Positions 1-12,527 of a stretch of 64,000 nt of DNA are shown one piece after another. This DNA comes from Dentipellis sp. KUC8613 (taxonomy: Eukaryota > Basidiomycota > Agaricomycetes > Russulales > Hericiaceae), in assembly GCA_002286715.1 (NCBI GenBank), contig NSJX01000003.1, positions 670,680 to 734,679 of the forward strand. Direction: 5' to 3'. How positions within the stretch are numbered: position 1 is the first letter of the stretch; each line of letters starts with the position of its first letter. The position numbers were made by a program, and so were the translations under genes. The notes under the pieces are model-generated. The model was not told the origin of the DNA. It made no database searches and saw only the letters and a program-made list of their open reading frames with translations.

Positions 1-2076
1 CACGAGAAGATTCACACAGAGGAGCACCATGCTCAGCACAAGCACTCAAAGGCGGTCACCGTCCCAGACACCTCCCTCTCGTCCCGCGCCTCCCGCGACG
101 ACTCGGTCGACAAGTCCTTGTCCTCCGTCCCAAGTGCGGGCCCCGATCCGGCCGCCATTCGCACTAGGCCCCATCCAAATCATCTTACGGACGCCTCGAA
201 TGGTGCGTGCCTTTCGTACCCTTTTCTTTGATGACGTGTCCGACTTATCGCACCTTCTCTTTCTTGCTCCTATTCTAGAACACCATTTCGGCGTCCTCCC
301 TACCCCTTCCCCCGAGATGATCCATTCTCCCGCCTATCCACTCGTCGTTGGATCCCATCTCGCTCACCCTCGCGACCCTTATGCTCAGCAACAGCTCCCC
401 ACTTGGGAGACCCTTCGTCCAGATGGTTCTTCAACCCCATCCACAGGCGCGAAGCGCTCGCATGACTATGCCGTTGATGACTTCTTCGCTGATGTCAAAA
501 AACGCCGTGTCAATCCCTCATACGATTCTCGTAAGCAGCCTCTTCTTTCATCCATCCCTTGCCTGAGGCGCTAATCTTCTTTCCTACAACATACACCATA
601 GATATGGCTGAGCGGCTCAGCAACATCGCCTACATGCAAAACATGGCCGCTGGTCCCGACGGCACCGGCTCCTTCAACCCCCGCTCCGTCTCCCTTGACA
701 TCCGCTCTCCGGAAGAGCTGGCCGCCGTAAACCAGTTCCTGCTCACTCTTGGTCGTGATGTGCAGACCGGAGGCTCTGCTAGGGCTCATCAACAGTCGAC
801 CTCGACTCACCCCGCACCGAATGGCAATACCTTCTCTTACTCGAACTACTTTGACGCTGCTCATTTGAGTCAGCTAGGCTTGGCAGGCATGCCCGGCATC
901 CCTAGCTCTGCATCGGCGGATCCCAACGACAGTGCCTTTGCCTCTAGCGTCCCTAGTCACTACCCGTCTTCTGCTTCGTTCATGTCCGGCAACTCCCGTG
1001 CATCCCATGCCCCCGCAAACAACACGTCGTTCGGGTCGTTGTATCCTTCGGTGCAAGACATGTCGGCGCAGTCGTTTGCTTCAAATGGGACTTATGATCG
1101 TCGGCTTTCAAATCACCATGGCCAGGGTCTTGCTCCGCCGTTACCTCCGAATAACCTGGACATGCCCTATGGCTCATCATATCACCGTCACTCGTCCGCA
1201 AGCCACCTTCACCCCACGCCTCCGCTTGAAGGCAGCTCACCTCATTCATCGCTCTCCTCTCCCGCCAACTCGACGCCACCGCATCATTCATCAGATGCGT
1301 CGTCTTTCGAGCATTTGCGCATCTCGCGCCAAGCCCCACCCCCCGCTCACCTCGCGCCACTGGACTACACGAGCAAAGCCATGCGTACGATCGTTCCTCT
1401 CAAGTCCCTTCCTACGCCGCGGCCCGCGTCGCCGGAAACGGATCGGGAGGGGAGCGGCAGCCCAAGCTGGACCCCTACACCACCCGTGGAGTCGCGTGCG
1501 GCGAGCGACGCAGCTCATCGCGGGTCCCCCGCGCGGCTCACTTCAACGGCAGGAGCATCCACCTCATCTCCGTCGTCGTTCTCGTCCCTGTACCCGCTCC
1601 TCACATCCGGAGACAGCAATCTCAAGTTGCCGCCTCTCCAGCGCTTCCGTTCAGGGTCGCCCCCCTCCCCCACGGGAACCTCGGAGAGCTCGCCTCGGCC
1701 TCAGGCCAAAGGCACCCCGCTCCCGAGTCTGCGCTCCGTCACGGAGGCTGCTGCCGCCGCGCCGCCGCCTCCCCCTGGTTCAAAGCCGCTCTCGCAGCCT
1801 GCGGCGACACCAGCTCGCCCGTCGTCCGAGATGGAAGAGCGCTTGTCACGCCGGCTGGAGTGCATGAAGCTCGAGGCAGCGGCCGAAGACACGGCCGAGC
1901 ACCGCGAGCGACACGCGCGCCTCATCCGCGACTTACTTGTGCTCATCAACGTGCAGTACAAGAAGCAGTTCGCGCTGCCGCCCGTCGCTGGGCTGGGCGC
2001 GGACATCAGCGAGCAGGGAAAGACGCGCGAGCGGGAGCCGCCGTCGCCGCGGGATGTCGAGATGGCCGTGATGTAG
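1..2076 (+). CDS. RIM101: RIM101/PacC-type C2H2 zinc-finger transcription factor (5' truncated)
   Basis: Alkaline-pH response transcription factor; in known family members a C-terminal cut lets the protein act in the nucleus. The window opens inside the last C2H2 finger: the frame from base 1 reads HEKIHTEEHH, the end of a finger with its zinc-binding histidines. By eye the exons are 1-202, 279-530 and 602-2076, 642 residues visible. Exon 2 carries a segment like the PacC signature after the fingers (KRSHDYAVDDFFADVKKRR, followed by MAERL). The remainder is Ser/Pro/Ala-rich and disordered, with a short acidic/basic helix near the end (EERLSRRLECMKLEAAAED). The start and first fingers lie outside the window. 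The finger tail together with the DDFFADVKKRR block makes RIM101 much more likely than a generic C2H2 protein. Confidence 0.85.
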
Positions 2077-2409
2077 ACGGACAGAGTATGTGGGCTCGAT
2101 CGGTTGTTATCTTGTTGTTGTTGTTGTTGCCAGGTTTCTGTGGTTCTTCCGGCCGCGATGTAGTTCTAGTTGCTATAAATTTATTGCCTTTGTTCGCCGC
2201 CCCCTTCTTGCGCCTTCGTTTTTTTTTTCCCGCTGCACCTGTTGTAATTATAGCGTCGTCGCGCGTACGATACCACCCCGTAATAGATTCGAATCCGAGT
2301 GCCGATATGATATATCACCAGCATTAGTACATGCCTACGCTACGTCCCGCCGACCAGAAATACACAAAGAAATATATCATCGTCCACACCCACACCTTGC
2401 GCAGCACAA
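2077..2409. other. Convergent 3' intergenic region (RIM101 / TAF1)
   Basis: The stretch separates two convergent stop codons. It holds a short TTG microsatellite at 2112-2129 and a run of T near 2219-2229. I see no gene in it; it presumably contains both 3' UTRs. Confidence 0.6.
2112..2129 (+). repeat. TTG trinucleotide microsatellite (6 units)
   Basis: Six perfect TTG units lie just after the RIM101 stop codon, in the presumed 3' UTR. No function is evident. Confidence 0.9.
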
Positions 2410-5400
2410 CTACGACGGCTTGCCGAGCCGCAGCTTGATCTTGGGCGCGCCCGCCGCCGCCGTCCCCGGCACGTCGTCGCCCTCGTCCATCGCAGACACC
2501 GGCGGGCTCGTCGCGAGCGGCGACGGCACGGCCACGGGGTGTCCGAAGCCTGCGGCTGCGCCAAAGTGCAGCGCCGCGCTCGCGGCGGCGCCTGACCCGC
2601 CCGGCGTGGGCGGCGGCGGGCTCGTCGCGGCTGCGGGCGGCGCGCCCGAGTTGAACTCGGCCCAGCGGGGGCATTTGCGGTTCGTTTCTGCGAGGGGCGG
2701 GGCGCGTGAGTAGGATGCAGGGGTGGGGGAGGAAAAGGGCAAGGAAGAAGGGCAGGCACTCACTCATGTGGCCCATCTGTCCGCAGTGCCCGCATCGTCT
2801 CTGGTCCCGGGAAATTTGGGTTAGTAAGTTGGTAGTGAGCAGGCACGCGGGTGGAACGTGCATGGAAGGTTTACGGCTGATGATGGACGGTGGGCGCGTA
2901 TGTATGGGTGTACGTACCGTCGTGTCTGGCTTCATGGGCCGGTTGAGCGTCATCGGCGTGCCGCCCTCTTTGGCGATCTTCGCGTTCTTGCGGTGCAGCC
3001 GGCGCTCCTGGTTCTTCTTCATGCGGGCGATCTCCTCCTCCAGGCTGTGGCGCAGTCAGCCAAAGGGACGTAGAATCAAGAAAAGGAAGCATGCTGACCG
3101 CTTCTTTGCCCGCTTGTCCCGGTCGATGTCGCCCGTCGGCGCCAGGACGTCCGCCTGCATCGTCTCCTCCTCGATGGCCTGCCGCCGCCGGACGTAGGCA
3201 CGGATGACGGCAGGATCGCGCACGATTTCCGTCACCCACTCCCCGTCGACCTGTGAGTGTGCCCCCGCTTAACAAACGCAGCTCACGTCACGGAGAACGA
3301 AAACGGAAAGGCACACACCAGGCGCTTGATGCGCAGGACGCGGCGGCTGTCAGGCCCCATGCTCGTGTCCCGATCACGATCGAGGGAGGAGCCGCGGCTG
3401 AACGCGGGCGAGGAGGGCCCCGAGGGGCCTGCGGCCATGGGCGACCCGGCCGGCGAGTACGCATAGTCCTCGCGCTTGGTCGGGAGCTTCTGCAGCGGGC
3501 CCGGCTGCGCCTTGGCCTTCTTGTCGTCCTCGTCGTCCGAGAGCTGCGGCTCGTCTTTGCGGCTGAGAGAGGCGAACTGCGCTTTCCAGATGCGCTCGAT
3601 TTCGGACTTGTAGATCTGTTGCTGCTCGGCGACGTTGTAGCGGTGGGCGGACTTGGGACGGTTCTCGGCCTCCGCTGGGGGATGGGGCGATTATCAGATA
3701 GCTGAAAAGTATAACGCGTCAGAGTGCGCACCGAGTTTCTGCTCGTAGTCTTCGCCTGCTTTGACGAAGATGTCCTTCATGGACACGCGAATGAAGCTGA
3801 ATGCTTCTCCGCGCCCTGTTGGATCGCCTTCGCCGTGCAAGCGTAACATGGCCTTGGCCTGCGTAGCAAACAAGAAATTCTTCGTGGTGATCCAGGGCGC
3901 CAGCTGCTGCTCGATCGACAGATTCGCCTCATCGTCGTCGTTGCCTTCAGCGGTGCCACTGTATCCAGAGTCTTGCAGATGGCGCTGGCCCACTTGCATG
4001 CTCTCCGACAGGACGACTTGTTCGGGGCCCACCATCTTCAGCATGTCCGCGTCAGGAGGAATCGTCCAGCCCTGTTTCAGCCGCCAGAAGCCTTGATGGG
4101 GCCCGCGTCTGTGGTACTCCATGAATTCCTGATATGCTGAATGAGTATACAGTCGACCGCGGAGGTATACTCAGACATACCTTCAGACGTTGTCGCATCT
4201 GCAGTTCGTTCTGATCGGGAAAATATTTCATGAGCCTCGAGATCTTGAGACGCTCGCCGCTGCTTCGCTTCAGCAGCTTGAAAGCAATTATCTGTAGACG
4301 ATACTTGATCGTGTTGGTGATCTTCCTCGAGTGCGGTCCAGGAACCTCTGTGACTGGGTAGGTCTGCCCGACAGTGTACAGATTCTTGATGTCTCGGATA
4401 TAATATCGAGTGTCTCCTTTCACCGTGTTCCTGGCTCAAATATTAGTATAATTCGAAAGAGGACAGGGAACCCTAATTTACTTCACTACCAAGAAGTCAG
4501 TGGATGGTGGCTTGTGTCGGAATAGCGGGGCGCGGATTAAGTTGTTATATAGCGCGGGTATGGTTTGGCCAGGGTAGACATAGCCAAATTTCATGAACGG
4601 AGACTCGTCTTGCGGTTCCAATACAAATGGCACACCAAGGTCGAGCTGAATGTCGAGGTCTCTAAATCACATGTAGCATAGAAGATAGGAATTTAAACTT
4701 GCCTTGGGTATATGCTCGTCTTTCTCCGTTTTCTTCCGGTAATAATTTACAAGGATACTTCCCATGCCAAAATTGGACATGATAGGCGGATGTTCCTCCT
4801 GTATAGCAAAGTCAATCACCCGTGTTTATTCCCAGAAAAGGGCATACCGAAAACTCCCAGAGCACAAAGTTACTCGTGTCGCGCAAACTCAGGTCGCTCG
4901 TTTTTCGAAGCCCTTCGCCAACGTTACCTCCACGGCCCAGTTTCCGCCCCGCTTTGTCTTTCTTCTTCTTCGCAGTCCGTACCTTGCTGAACCGTAACTC
5001 GATATTGGTAGGGAACTGTAAGGCAGGGCGATGGAATGACCGGGCCTCCTGTTTCATAAGTCTTGTCTTGTACTATAGCAGACAACATGTCAGGGAAAAG
5101 ATGTATACAGTGGCAGATACGCGTACGAATGGTAATTGGAGCTTCTGAGCAGGGTATGCGTGCTCAACGACCAGCTGACCGAAGGTCTGGCGGATACGGT
5201 GGCGGCCACCCTCTTTTGTGACCTCGTAAAAGTGGTCATTGGAGAGATTGAACTTATCCTTAGCCGGTGCTGTGTCGACCCTAGCACGTTTCCTTGGCCT
5301 TGTATCCGCGGACGCTGAATAGGATGTCAGTCTAGTTTGAGGGGTCAATGGTTTTATATTACTGGTCTCGGGCGTTGCTTCGTCGTTATTGAACTCGATC

Positions 5401-6388
5401 TGTGTGAAATCGCGAAAGGGCGCGCGAGGGCTCCAGATGATACTTTGCGTCCAGGCGCCAGACTCGAGTGCTTTATTCACAGGTGTCGTGAGATCCGTGT
5501 GAGGGACGTCAGATGGCAGAGGCGTGTTCTCGGGTTCGAAGATAATTTGATCTTCCCAGTTTGAAAGCAAGACCAAGTCGAATGAGCGGTCGTCAAGTGG
5601 CAATGAAGCTGGAACGTCTGAGTCTCCCCGTTTCTATACAAATAATGAGGGGGATTCTGGGTAGATTAAGTGCAGATACGCACCTTCAAAGCCAGGCGGA
5701 GGTCTTCCTCAATGTTCCCGGACGATATGACCTCGTCCGCTCGCTCAGTCTCCACCTGCCTCTTCGCATCGCCTACTATTGTCTCCAGAAATCCTCTCTG
5801 AATATCCTTCTTTTTGGGATACACGGTTTCCACTAGTCAGCGATGGTGAGAACAAGTTCGTGAGGCAGACGCTAGAACAAGACACACAGTACAATGGACG
5901 CGTCGTTATACGCGGCTTCTTGATCGTCTGCCCCTTCAACAATTCCGTAAAGTCCAGAATCTTGTCTTTCTCATATGTCGGAAAGCGCTCGTAGATTGTC
6001 TTGGGCTTCTCGACCAGCCGTCGTACAACCCGGACGCGCTTCTCGGGAAGAGTGGTTGCTTTGGGTGATTCGACCTCCAACTTAACCGGAGACTCCTCTT
6101 CTTCCTCTTCCTCTAGCTCCCTGTCGACCTCATCTTCATAGTCTTCTCCTTCCCCCGCTCCCACTGCCTCGTCGTCCCACTTGTCATTGTATATCTGGCC
6201 CGAACTGAGAGTAGGGATGCCGGAGATCCCAAGCTGGTTCGAGAGGCCTGCGCCTGAAGGTAATGACATTCCAGACAGAACATGGTCGAGAGAGAAGCCC
6301 GTCAGGGCAGAGATAGCGTCGGTCTCATCCTACGGGATGTATTCGTCAGTCAGGAAGCCGAAAGGAGTAGAGACAGTTGACTCACCAT
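2410..6388 (-). CDS. TAF1: TFIID subunit TAF1 (TAF145-like, no bromodomains)
   Basis: Largest TFIID subunit, which scaffolds the complex and helps load TBP on promoters. The acidic N-terminal part leads into a motif near 5900-6000 (YERFPTYEKDKILDFTELLKG). The central DUF3591 block is spread over many exons: RYYIRDIKNLYTVGQTYPV and EVPGPHSRK near 4330-4420, EYHRRGPHQGFWRLK near 4080-4120, and LAPWITTKNFLFATQAKAM and GEGDPTGRGEAFSFIRV near 3790-3910. A C-terminal zinc knuckle is split by an intron (RRCGHCGQMGHM, then KTNRKCPRW). The protein ends KIKLRLGKPS with no bromodomain, as in other fungi. The start is uncertain: I favour the ATG at 6388-6386, an exon end followed directly by GTGAGT, which joins to DETDAISAL at 6329. 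It diverges from PA28. Confidence 0.9.
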
Positions 6389-6688
6389 GCTAGTAAGCCT
6401 GGATAACAAGCGCCTCAGCAGCGCTTCAGAGAATACAGAACAGATTGGTATGTCAAGGTCGACCGCACCGTTGAAAGACGGAGAGCTAGGAGAAATCTCA
6501 GCTATTAGAATCGAGTCGAGAGACGAATGGCCGCCACTGCCAGTGACCGGCGCTAATGGTGACGTAAGCGAGCTGCCGTTTCGCAGCACCCATAAAGCCA
6601 AATAGCGACACACAACGCGCGCACGAAACGTGCCTGCAACGCGTCCCCACAGAGCGGCGGCTAAACAGCCTCGTCAGCATACCAGACC
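6389..6688. promoter_or_regulatory. Divergent promoter region TAF1 / PA28 with CRE-like TGACGTAA
   Basis: About 300 bases separate the two divergent start codons. A CRE/ATF-like octamer TGACGTAA lies at 6560-6567. Binding by a bZIP factor is inference from the motif alone. The TAF1 5' UTR and any further 5' exon would also lie here. Confidence 0.4.
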
Positions 6689-7969
6689 ATGCCTCCCGTT
6701 CCAAAGCTCGACAAAGATACCGAGAAGAAATTGGAGGTTTGTACATGTTTATTGTAAAAGGCACATTGGGGCTCAAAAACTCTAGACCTTCCGGACAGCG
6801 GTCTCGGCGGAGGCAGACGACGTGATCTTTCGCTTGTTTCCTAGCAAGGTGAGTTAACGTGATGTTCTTCCCTTCTTGATTTGCAATTAATCTCGTGGCA
6901 TTAAATTGGAAGATTCTGTGAGTCCGGTCTCTGTCTTATGCTCTCGTCTCTGAGCGGTACCACAGTGAACTCCAACAATTGATCGAGTCTACATCTTCGC
7001 CTTCGTCCCCCTTCCACATATCTCATGCTGCGACAACCGACACGACGATATATCCGCCACCACCCACGTCAGATGAACCCGACGTGAAGAAACGTAAGCT
7101 GGATTTGGATGGGCGGGCGGCAGGCAATGGTGTCAATGACACTCGCTATGCACGCTTCCCCAATCTTGTGCTCGCCAATAAGCACCTCGCACCAGTTGAT
7201 GAAGCTGTCAAACGAGAATGTGAACAGCTTGCAGAATTATGCGTAAGTTCGGCGATCAAGTCTCGGTCACACAACTTCTTACTTGTCTTTCCAGGACAAA
7301 GTGAAGCTGTGGATAAACCTGACCATGCCAAAGTATGCACTCTCATTATCAGCGTCTGTGTCAATTAACTGACGCTTCTTTCCAGGATCGAAGAGTGAGT
7401 GATACCTGCTTCGGAATGACTTGTCAACTTACTTGGACCACGCAGCGGTGACAACTTCGGTTTGTGCTTCTCCTCGCACTTATGTCAGTATCTTACTCCA
7501 GCTGCGTATAGGTGTTCAAATACAAGAAGGTCTGCGTTCAGTATGTCCCAACGTCTATTACGGACTAACGCATTTTTGCAGAGGTTTTGAACGAGCTACA
7601 TCGCTCTCAGGAAAGTGCCTACAATTTACGTGACAACGCACGACAAGGACACCTGAACAGGGCCAAGATCTGCTCGAAAATCATCAAATACCCCAACGTC
7701 GAAGATTATTCTGTAAGTTGTTCTCGCTACGGGACCCGCCTCCATCACTGACCAAGCTATAGATTGCATTGAAAGAGCATGACGAGAAACAGCTCTATAT
7801 TGCGCGGCAAAATCTGTTTGATATCCGAAATATCTATGCAGTCATGACAGACGTTCTACACAAGAACATGACGAAGGTGACTCAACAGTGTGCGTCGATA
7901 TGACACTCTACTGATCGTACAACATAGCTGCGGGCACCGAAAGGAAACAACGCAGTGGGTCTCTATTAG
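6689..7969 (+). CDS. Proteasome activator PA28/REG-gamma subunit
   Basis: Member of the PA28 (11S) family, whose heptameric ring caps the 20S proteasome and opens it without ATP; REG-gamma forms are usually nuclear. Eleven exons, spliced by eye: 6689-6736, 6786-6848, 6913-6917, 6966-7242, 7295-7332, 7386-7394, 7446-7459, 7512-7529, 7582-7712, 7763-7876, 7928-7969; 252 residues. The spliced protein has the family blocks: helix 1 with FRLFPSKILELQQLIE, a variable linker with a KKRK cluster, the activation-loop region KIEDGDNFGVQIQEEVLNEL, then KIIKYPNVEDY, DIRNIYAVMTD and a C-terminal GLY. Skipping the 5-base exon 6913-6917 puts a TGA in frame at once, which supports it. The family is absent from budding yeast. 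Confidence 0.92.
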
Positions 7970-8078
7970 AACGGACTAAGCGTACTTTTATTTTTCCCCT
8001 TCCCCTCGACTTGAATCCTTTCCATTAGCGGTCGATCGTACATGCCTCATTGTAAATGCCCACGCAAGCGCTAAATCG

Positions 8079-9757
8079 CTAGACAGATATCGTTTTGAAG
8101 ATGTTGAACCCATCGAGCGCAGTGGTGACCACGGTTCCGGGCATCTGGGGATGCCAATGCACCTCCTTCACGTCCTTCTGGCCTTGGTGGACGAAGAGCA
8201 ATTGTGGAGGTACGTCGTGACTGCCTTCTTCCGTAACATCCATGGCACCGCTCTCGTCGTTGTCTTGCTCCACTGCAAGATCCCACAGGGTTACTTGATC
8301 ATCTGCGCCGGAGGCCGCGAAGATAGAGTCCTCGGTGGAGTGCCACTCGATGGACGTGATAGGTCCCTTGTGCCAAGTAAAGGCTGCAACGGGCGTGGGG
8401 TCGGGCCCCGCCGTACTGCAAGGAACATCAACACGGGACCAGATAAAGATCAACCGCGGGAATACTCACCCTCGTTTCTTGACATTACGCAAGTCCCAGA
8501 CCTTGATACCCCCCTCGTCTCCACCACTCAGAAGAAGATAGCCTGTGTTTTTGTTCCAGCTGATCACATTGACATCGGTCGAATGCGCACTGTCAATGCC
8601 GGCCACGTTCTGTCGGCCTTTGCTCCTTACGTCCCAGACGCGTACGCTTTGGTCTGCCGAACACGACGCGAATACCGTCGGCTCGGACGGACTCCATTGC
8701 AGATCCTCCACGCTAGACGTGTGAGATGCAAAAGGCTGTGTAAGGGTGTTGAAACCGGTAGGTGTCGACGTGGTCAGGTATATCTTTGAGTGGATATCGC
8801 CAGTAAGCAGCCGAAGCCCTGAGGGGCTGTTCCCGCCGGACGACGCCCAGTCCATTGCAAAACCCTCAGCATCGCCATGCGCGTTCACAGTGTACACGGG
8901 CGATTGCACTCGCGATTTGTCATAGGTGTACCCAGGAACGTCCAATGCTTCGATGAGAGGGCGGACATTCCAGATGTGGACCTTGCCTGTTTCTGCCCAT
9001 GTCGCGACATGATATGGCAGAGATACTGGAGGGAGCGGTGAGGCTGGGGGTAATGGTTGTGCGCGAACTCGGTTCACACCACCGAAGTGAGGGATAGAAC
9101 GGAATTCAAGGATAGCATCTTCGTCAAGGTCGTCCTCGGTCTCATTCTCATCGTCGGAATCGTCGCTATCTGAGGCTAATGAGCGAGGAGCATAAAGAAA
9201 AAGTGGTATACGCACCTCCGTCCTTTTGGGTTCTGTGTAATGAGGTGAGCTTGTACACAGTCAATTCGTTGTTTTTAGCTGCGTCTGCTTGTGTGCCGGC
9301 CGCAAGGTACGCAGTTGCAGGGTATCGCTGCCTCTCATCGCCGAGATTGTCGCGGAGCACGTCAAACGAGAGACAGGGCCAGTTTACGTTCATCGAGTGT
9401 CGCATAATGTAGACCGAATCGTCTGCTTCGAGAATCTCGTCCTTCCCGAGGGTATGAACGCCCGGGATAAAAACACTAGGTGCGGGAGGCTTTTCATCGG
9501 ATTCCTCGATTGGAGGCATAACCTCGTCGACATCCATACCTGCAGAGAAACCATGGATAACAGAGCACCGAACAGAGGGAAAGTACCTACATACCATCTT
9601 CATCGTTTCCGTCCACTACATCGTCCTCGATCTCGTCCTCCCACGCATCCTCAAACTCGCCCATCTCGTCATTTTCTGGCGCATTATCTCGGGTCAGGCC
9701 AGTGCGACTCGCTTTTGCTGAAGGGGAGGGGACGCCGTCTGCAGGGCGTTTTGACAT
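8079..9757 (-). CDS. RRB1: Ribosome assembly WD40 protein RRB1/GRWD1
   Basis: Glutamate-rich WD-repeat chaperone that in yeast binds ribosomal protein L3 and delivers it to nuclear pre-60S particles. The start MSKRPADG is at 9757. An acidic N-terminus follows, then the CAF1C/histone-binding-like segment with [19 protein letters not shown] near 9350-9420. The WD repeats show [61 protein letters not shown] and [27 protein letters not shown] type blades. The end, [16 protein letters not shown], matches the family C-terminus. Several short introns break the ORF, near 8455-8480, 9180-9240 and 9540-9600. The gene diverges from the MGST3 gene over 258 bases. Confidence 0.92.
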
Positions 9758-9960
9758 TTTTTTTTGGCGGGAGGACAGATAAGTGAAGCAGAAAATGCGG
9801 GATGCAATCGGTCAGCAGACGTCAGCGGCTTACGTGGACATGGGAAGGAGGACTGTCCGACGCGTTTTGCTCTGTCGATAGCCACACGTCTGCCAACCTC
9901 GGGCCACGGCAACGCCGACCTCGAAATACTGACGCGTGTTCCCGGCTTGATTTTCCCTCG

Positions 9961-9970
9961 AAATATAAAT
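9961..9970 (+). promoter_or_regulatory. TATA-like element upstream of MGST3 gene
   Basis: AATATAAATA lies about 50 bases before the chosen ATG at 10016, a position that fits a core promoter. It sits in the 258-base divergent region shared with RRB1. Confidence 0.5.
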
Positions 9971-10015
9971 ACCGAAGATGGTCTCCCTCCTTCTCTTCAT
10001 CCACCGTTCCCCGAT

Positions 10016-10790
10016 ATGTCCACCATCCACGTTCCCAAAGGGTATTTCCCCTCCATCCCCGTCTACCGTAATGCCGGCATTAACTTTTTCTCGTAGTTTC
10101 TCCTACGTAGCAGCCTCGCTGCTCTCCACGGTCTTCCTCACCGCATGGCAATCCATCGTGGTTGGTTCTGCCAGAAAGTCGGCTGCTATTCCTTACCCTC
10201 AGCGTGGGTCCTCTCGATTTTTTCCCAAATCTCACCTCTGAACGAAGCACCTTTAGTCTATGCCGAGAAGGCTGAGGCAGAAGCCTCCAAAACTGCCCAT
10301 ATCTTCAACTGCAAGCAGCGTGAGTGATGTCGTGATGCTGGTCGCCTGTATGAGGCTCAGGCAGTCAGATCACAGGGGCCCACCAGAACACTCTCGAAAA
10401 CATTCCGGGTGTCATTGTCACGTACGTTGCTAGTCATAATAGCATCTTTCTTAATCTGACACCGGTCCTTGTGTAGCACGCTTATTGCTGGATTGAACTA
10501 CCCCATCATCGCGGCCGCCGCCTGCGGTATCTGGACATCCTCTCGTATCATTTACACCGCCGGATACGCGACTGGCGACCCGAAGAAGGTGCGCAGTCAG
10601 TTGTACGTTGCGACCAGATCACTCATATGTCGGTACCCAGCGGAACCGCGGCTCCTATGGCACCTTGGCCCTTCTTGGTGAGTGCATTCGTAAAAGGATA
10701 CAGATGAATCTTCAGGCATTAACTTCATATACAGCCCTCCTCGGCGTTGCTTCCAAGAGTGCATACGACTTGGTCGTTGCTGGTATCTAA
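10016..10790 (+). CDS. Microsomal glutathione S-transferase 3-like (MAPEG family)
   Basis: Small membrane enzyme that conjugates or reduces hydrophobic electrophiles and peroxides with glutathione. Seven exons by eye: 10016-10041, 10097-10203, 10257-10319, 10376-10421, 10477-10588, 10641-10677, 10735-10790; 148 residues, the usual family length. Four hydrophobic segments are visible, the first in YVAASLLSTVFLTAWQSIVVG. The MAPEG signature FNCKQRAHQNTLENIPG and a second block, RIIYTAGYATGDPKKRNRG, are present. The start MSTIHVPKG in a 26-base first exon is preferred over the ATG at 10071, because only that splice gives the conserved N-terminus (VPKGFSYVAASLL). Confidence 0.9.
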
Positions 10791-11031
10791 GTTGTAGTTG
10801 GAGTCTGCACACATGTATGGGGGATTTCATGAACGATGTAGTACGTAGGATAGCATCAGTGCAAAATGGGGCTTTTGGTTGCTCTGTTCGTCATTGTTTC
10901 GGCGCCTCTATCGCAACCGAGGGACAGCGGTCCGCCTGGGTCCGCCGTACTTATAGGCTGCGCCGAGAGTGATAGCATACAGCTTTCTCCCACTACCATC
11001 TCTCCCGCATGTCATTCGCATCGTCAAGCAG

Positions 11032-12527
11032 ATGTCAAAGTCAACTCGACCCTCCCTACCAGCTACAGCATCCGATTTTGCACTCCCCGCGCCGATCGCT
11101 ACGACTCCCCCAACATCGTTAGGGCAAACCACGAGCAACGCCGACGAGTTCAATCCCCTGTTCTTCCGCTTTCGCACACCCAGCCTCCTGCCACCCAAAT
11201 CAAGTTCTGATTCTCGCCTGGGCAGCCCGCTGGCATCCTCGTTCACCTTGCAGCTGCCGCGCTCATCACTGGAATCTGATAATGACCGGGAACTCATGTG
11301 GACAGACAGCTCGCCTTCCAGCTCAGAAAACGCCACGCCCCCTCTCCAAGGCTCCCAAAGTGAAAAGGATCCGGGAGATAGCGATTCCAACATGCAAACC
11401 AGCAGGCCTCGTACCCCTCCCAGAGACCCCTCTTCCTCAATGGGCTTCGGCAGCAGCGAGTTCCTGCATCACCCATACACCCGGCGCCTATCGCATCCCG
11501 TATGTTGATGCCTTTGTTGGTTACCCCTCAACCACTCACTTCCCATGCAGCCCAAATTGCCCCGCATCCTCAATTTGCTCTCTGAGTCCCGCCCCGACGA
11601 GAACGAGGTCAAATCCGAGGCACAGTTCCAGCGCTTGGTAGCGTCCTTCTCTGAGCTGCCTACGCAGCCCCGCACGCCTCGTGCCCCTTCTGATAGAGGC
11701 CGGTACCCTGAGGAAGTGGGCGAGGACGTACAGAGGGAGGATACACCCAGCGATGACGGAGAGGACCAGGAGTTCGCCTTTGCCTTCGCCCCGCCCCCTT
11801 CGACCGAGCCCATACCAATGAGCAAGCCCAGGACGCCTGTGCCGAGCGTTGGTGGTAGTGTCAATGGCGATGATTTGGCACTGGACAGCCCAATTGGTGG
11901 GGCAGCTATGGACGTTGACGTGGTGAGCTAAGCTCGCCCCTTTCTTCCACGGCGCTGCTGACCTCCGTCGCCGTAGCAGTCGTCGGGGTATGGTTCGCCA
12001 TCTATCTCGACTAGCCTCCATCAATGGCGCTACACGCCGCCGCCAACGGCGTCGGCTGTGCGCACGAATAAGCGCAAGCGTGAGTTCCCCCTCCACTCGA
12101 GTAAACTATCAAAGGCTGATAAATGCTGTCAGACGACGACCGATTCGACCCTTACCCCACCGCGTCCAAGCGGCGTGCCGTCTCCCCATCCATATCGTTC
12201 CTGCGGGACAGCCATTCTTCACTATCCCCAATCTACATCCCTCGCTCTTCGTCCAGTTCATCACGACCCATTGCTATCCCCATTGCGAGCTCTAGTACCA
12301 ACTCCGTCACATCATCCCCCACAGTCAGTACTTCCGCACTCGCTTTGTCCAGACAAAACTTCGGTCCTTCAAGCGTCGCGTCGAGCCCCACCATGCGGTC
12401 GTCTATGAGCCTCGCCAGCCCTATCGCGCGTCCACTACGTCTAGGCAACCGAAAAAGCGAGCTCGACGACCGGGAGATAAGAGGTGCGGGTGACGGCGTC
12501 AACGGGCTGAGCCTCGACGATTCATAG
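11032..12527 (+). CDS. Disordered Ser/Pro-rich protein, unknown function
   Basis: Not recognised. Four exons by eye: 11032-11499, 11551-11922, 11977-12079, 12133-12527, giving about 445 residues. The protein is rich in Ser, Pro, Thr and Arg with many S/T-P sites. Two denser islands look conserved rather than random: LPRILNLLSESRPDENEVKS at the start of exon 2, and QWRYTPPPTASAVRTNKRKH joined to DDRFDPYPTASKRRAVSPS across the exon 3/4 junction. The KRK and KRR clusters could be nuclear localisation signals. All exons join in frame and the introns have normal borders, so the gene is real even though its role is not known. Confidence 0.7.

Noticed and set aside
932..1867. Long Arg-rich open frame on the plus strand inside RIM101
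   Set aside because: It is a shadow frame of the GC-rich RIM101 exon; composition (Arg, Pro, His) is typical of out-of-frame reading.
2270..2310. TTCGAATCC resembling a tRNA T-arm (B box)
   Set aside because: The flanking bases do not pair as a T-stem and no A box or acceptor stem fits.
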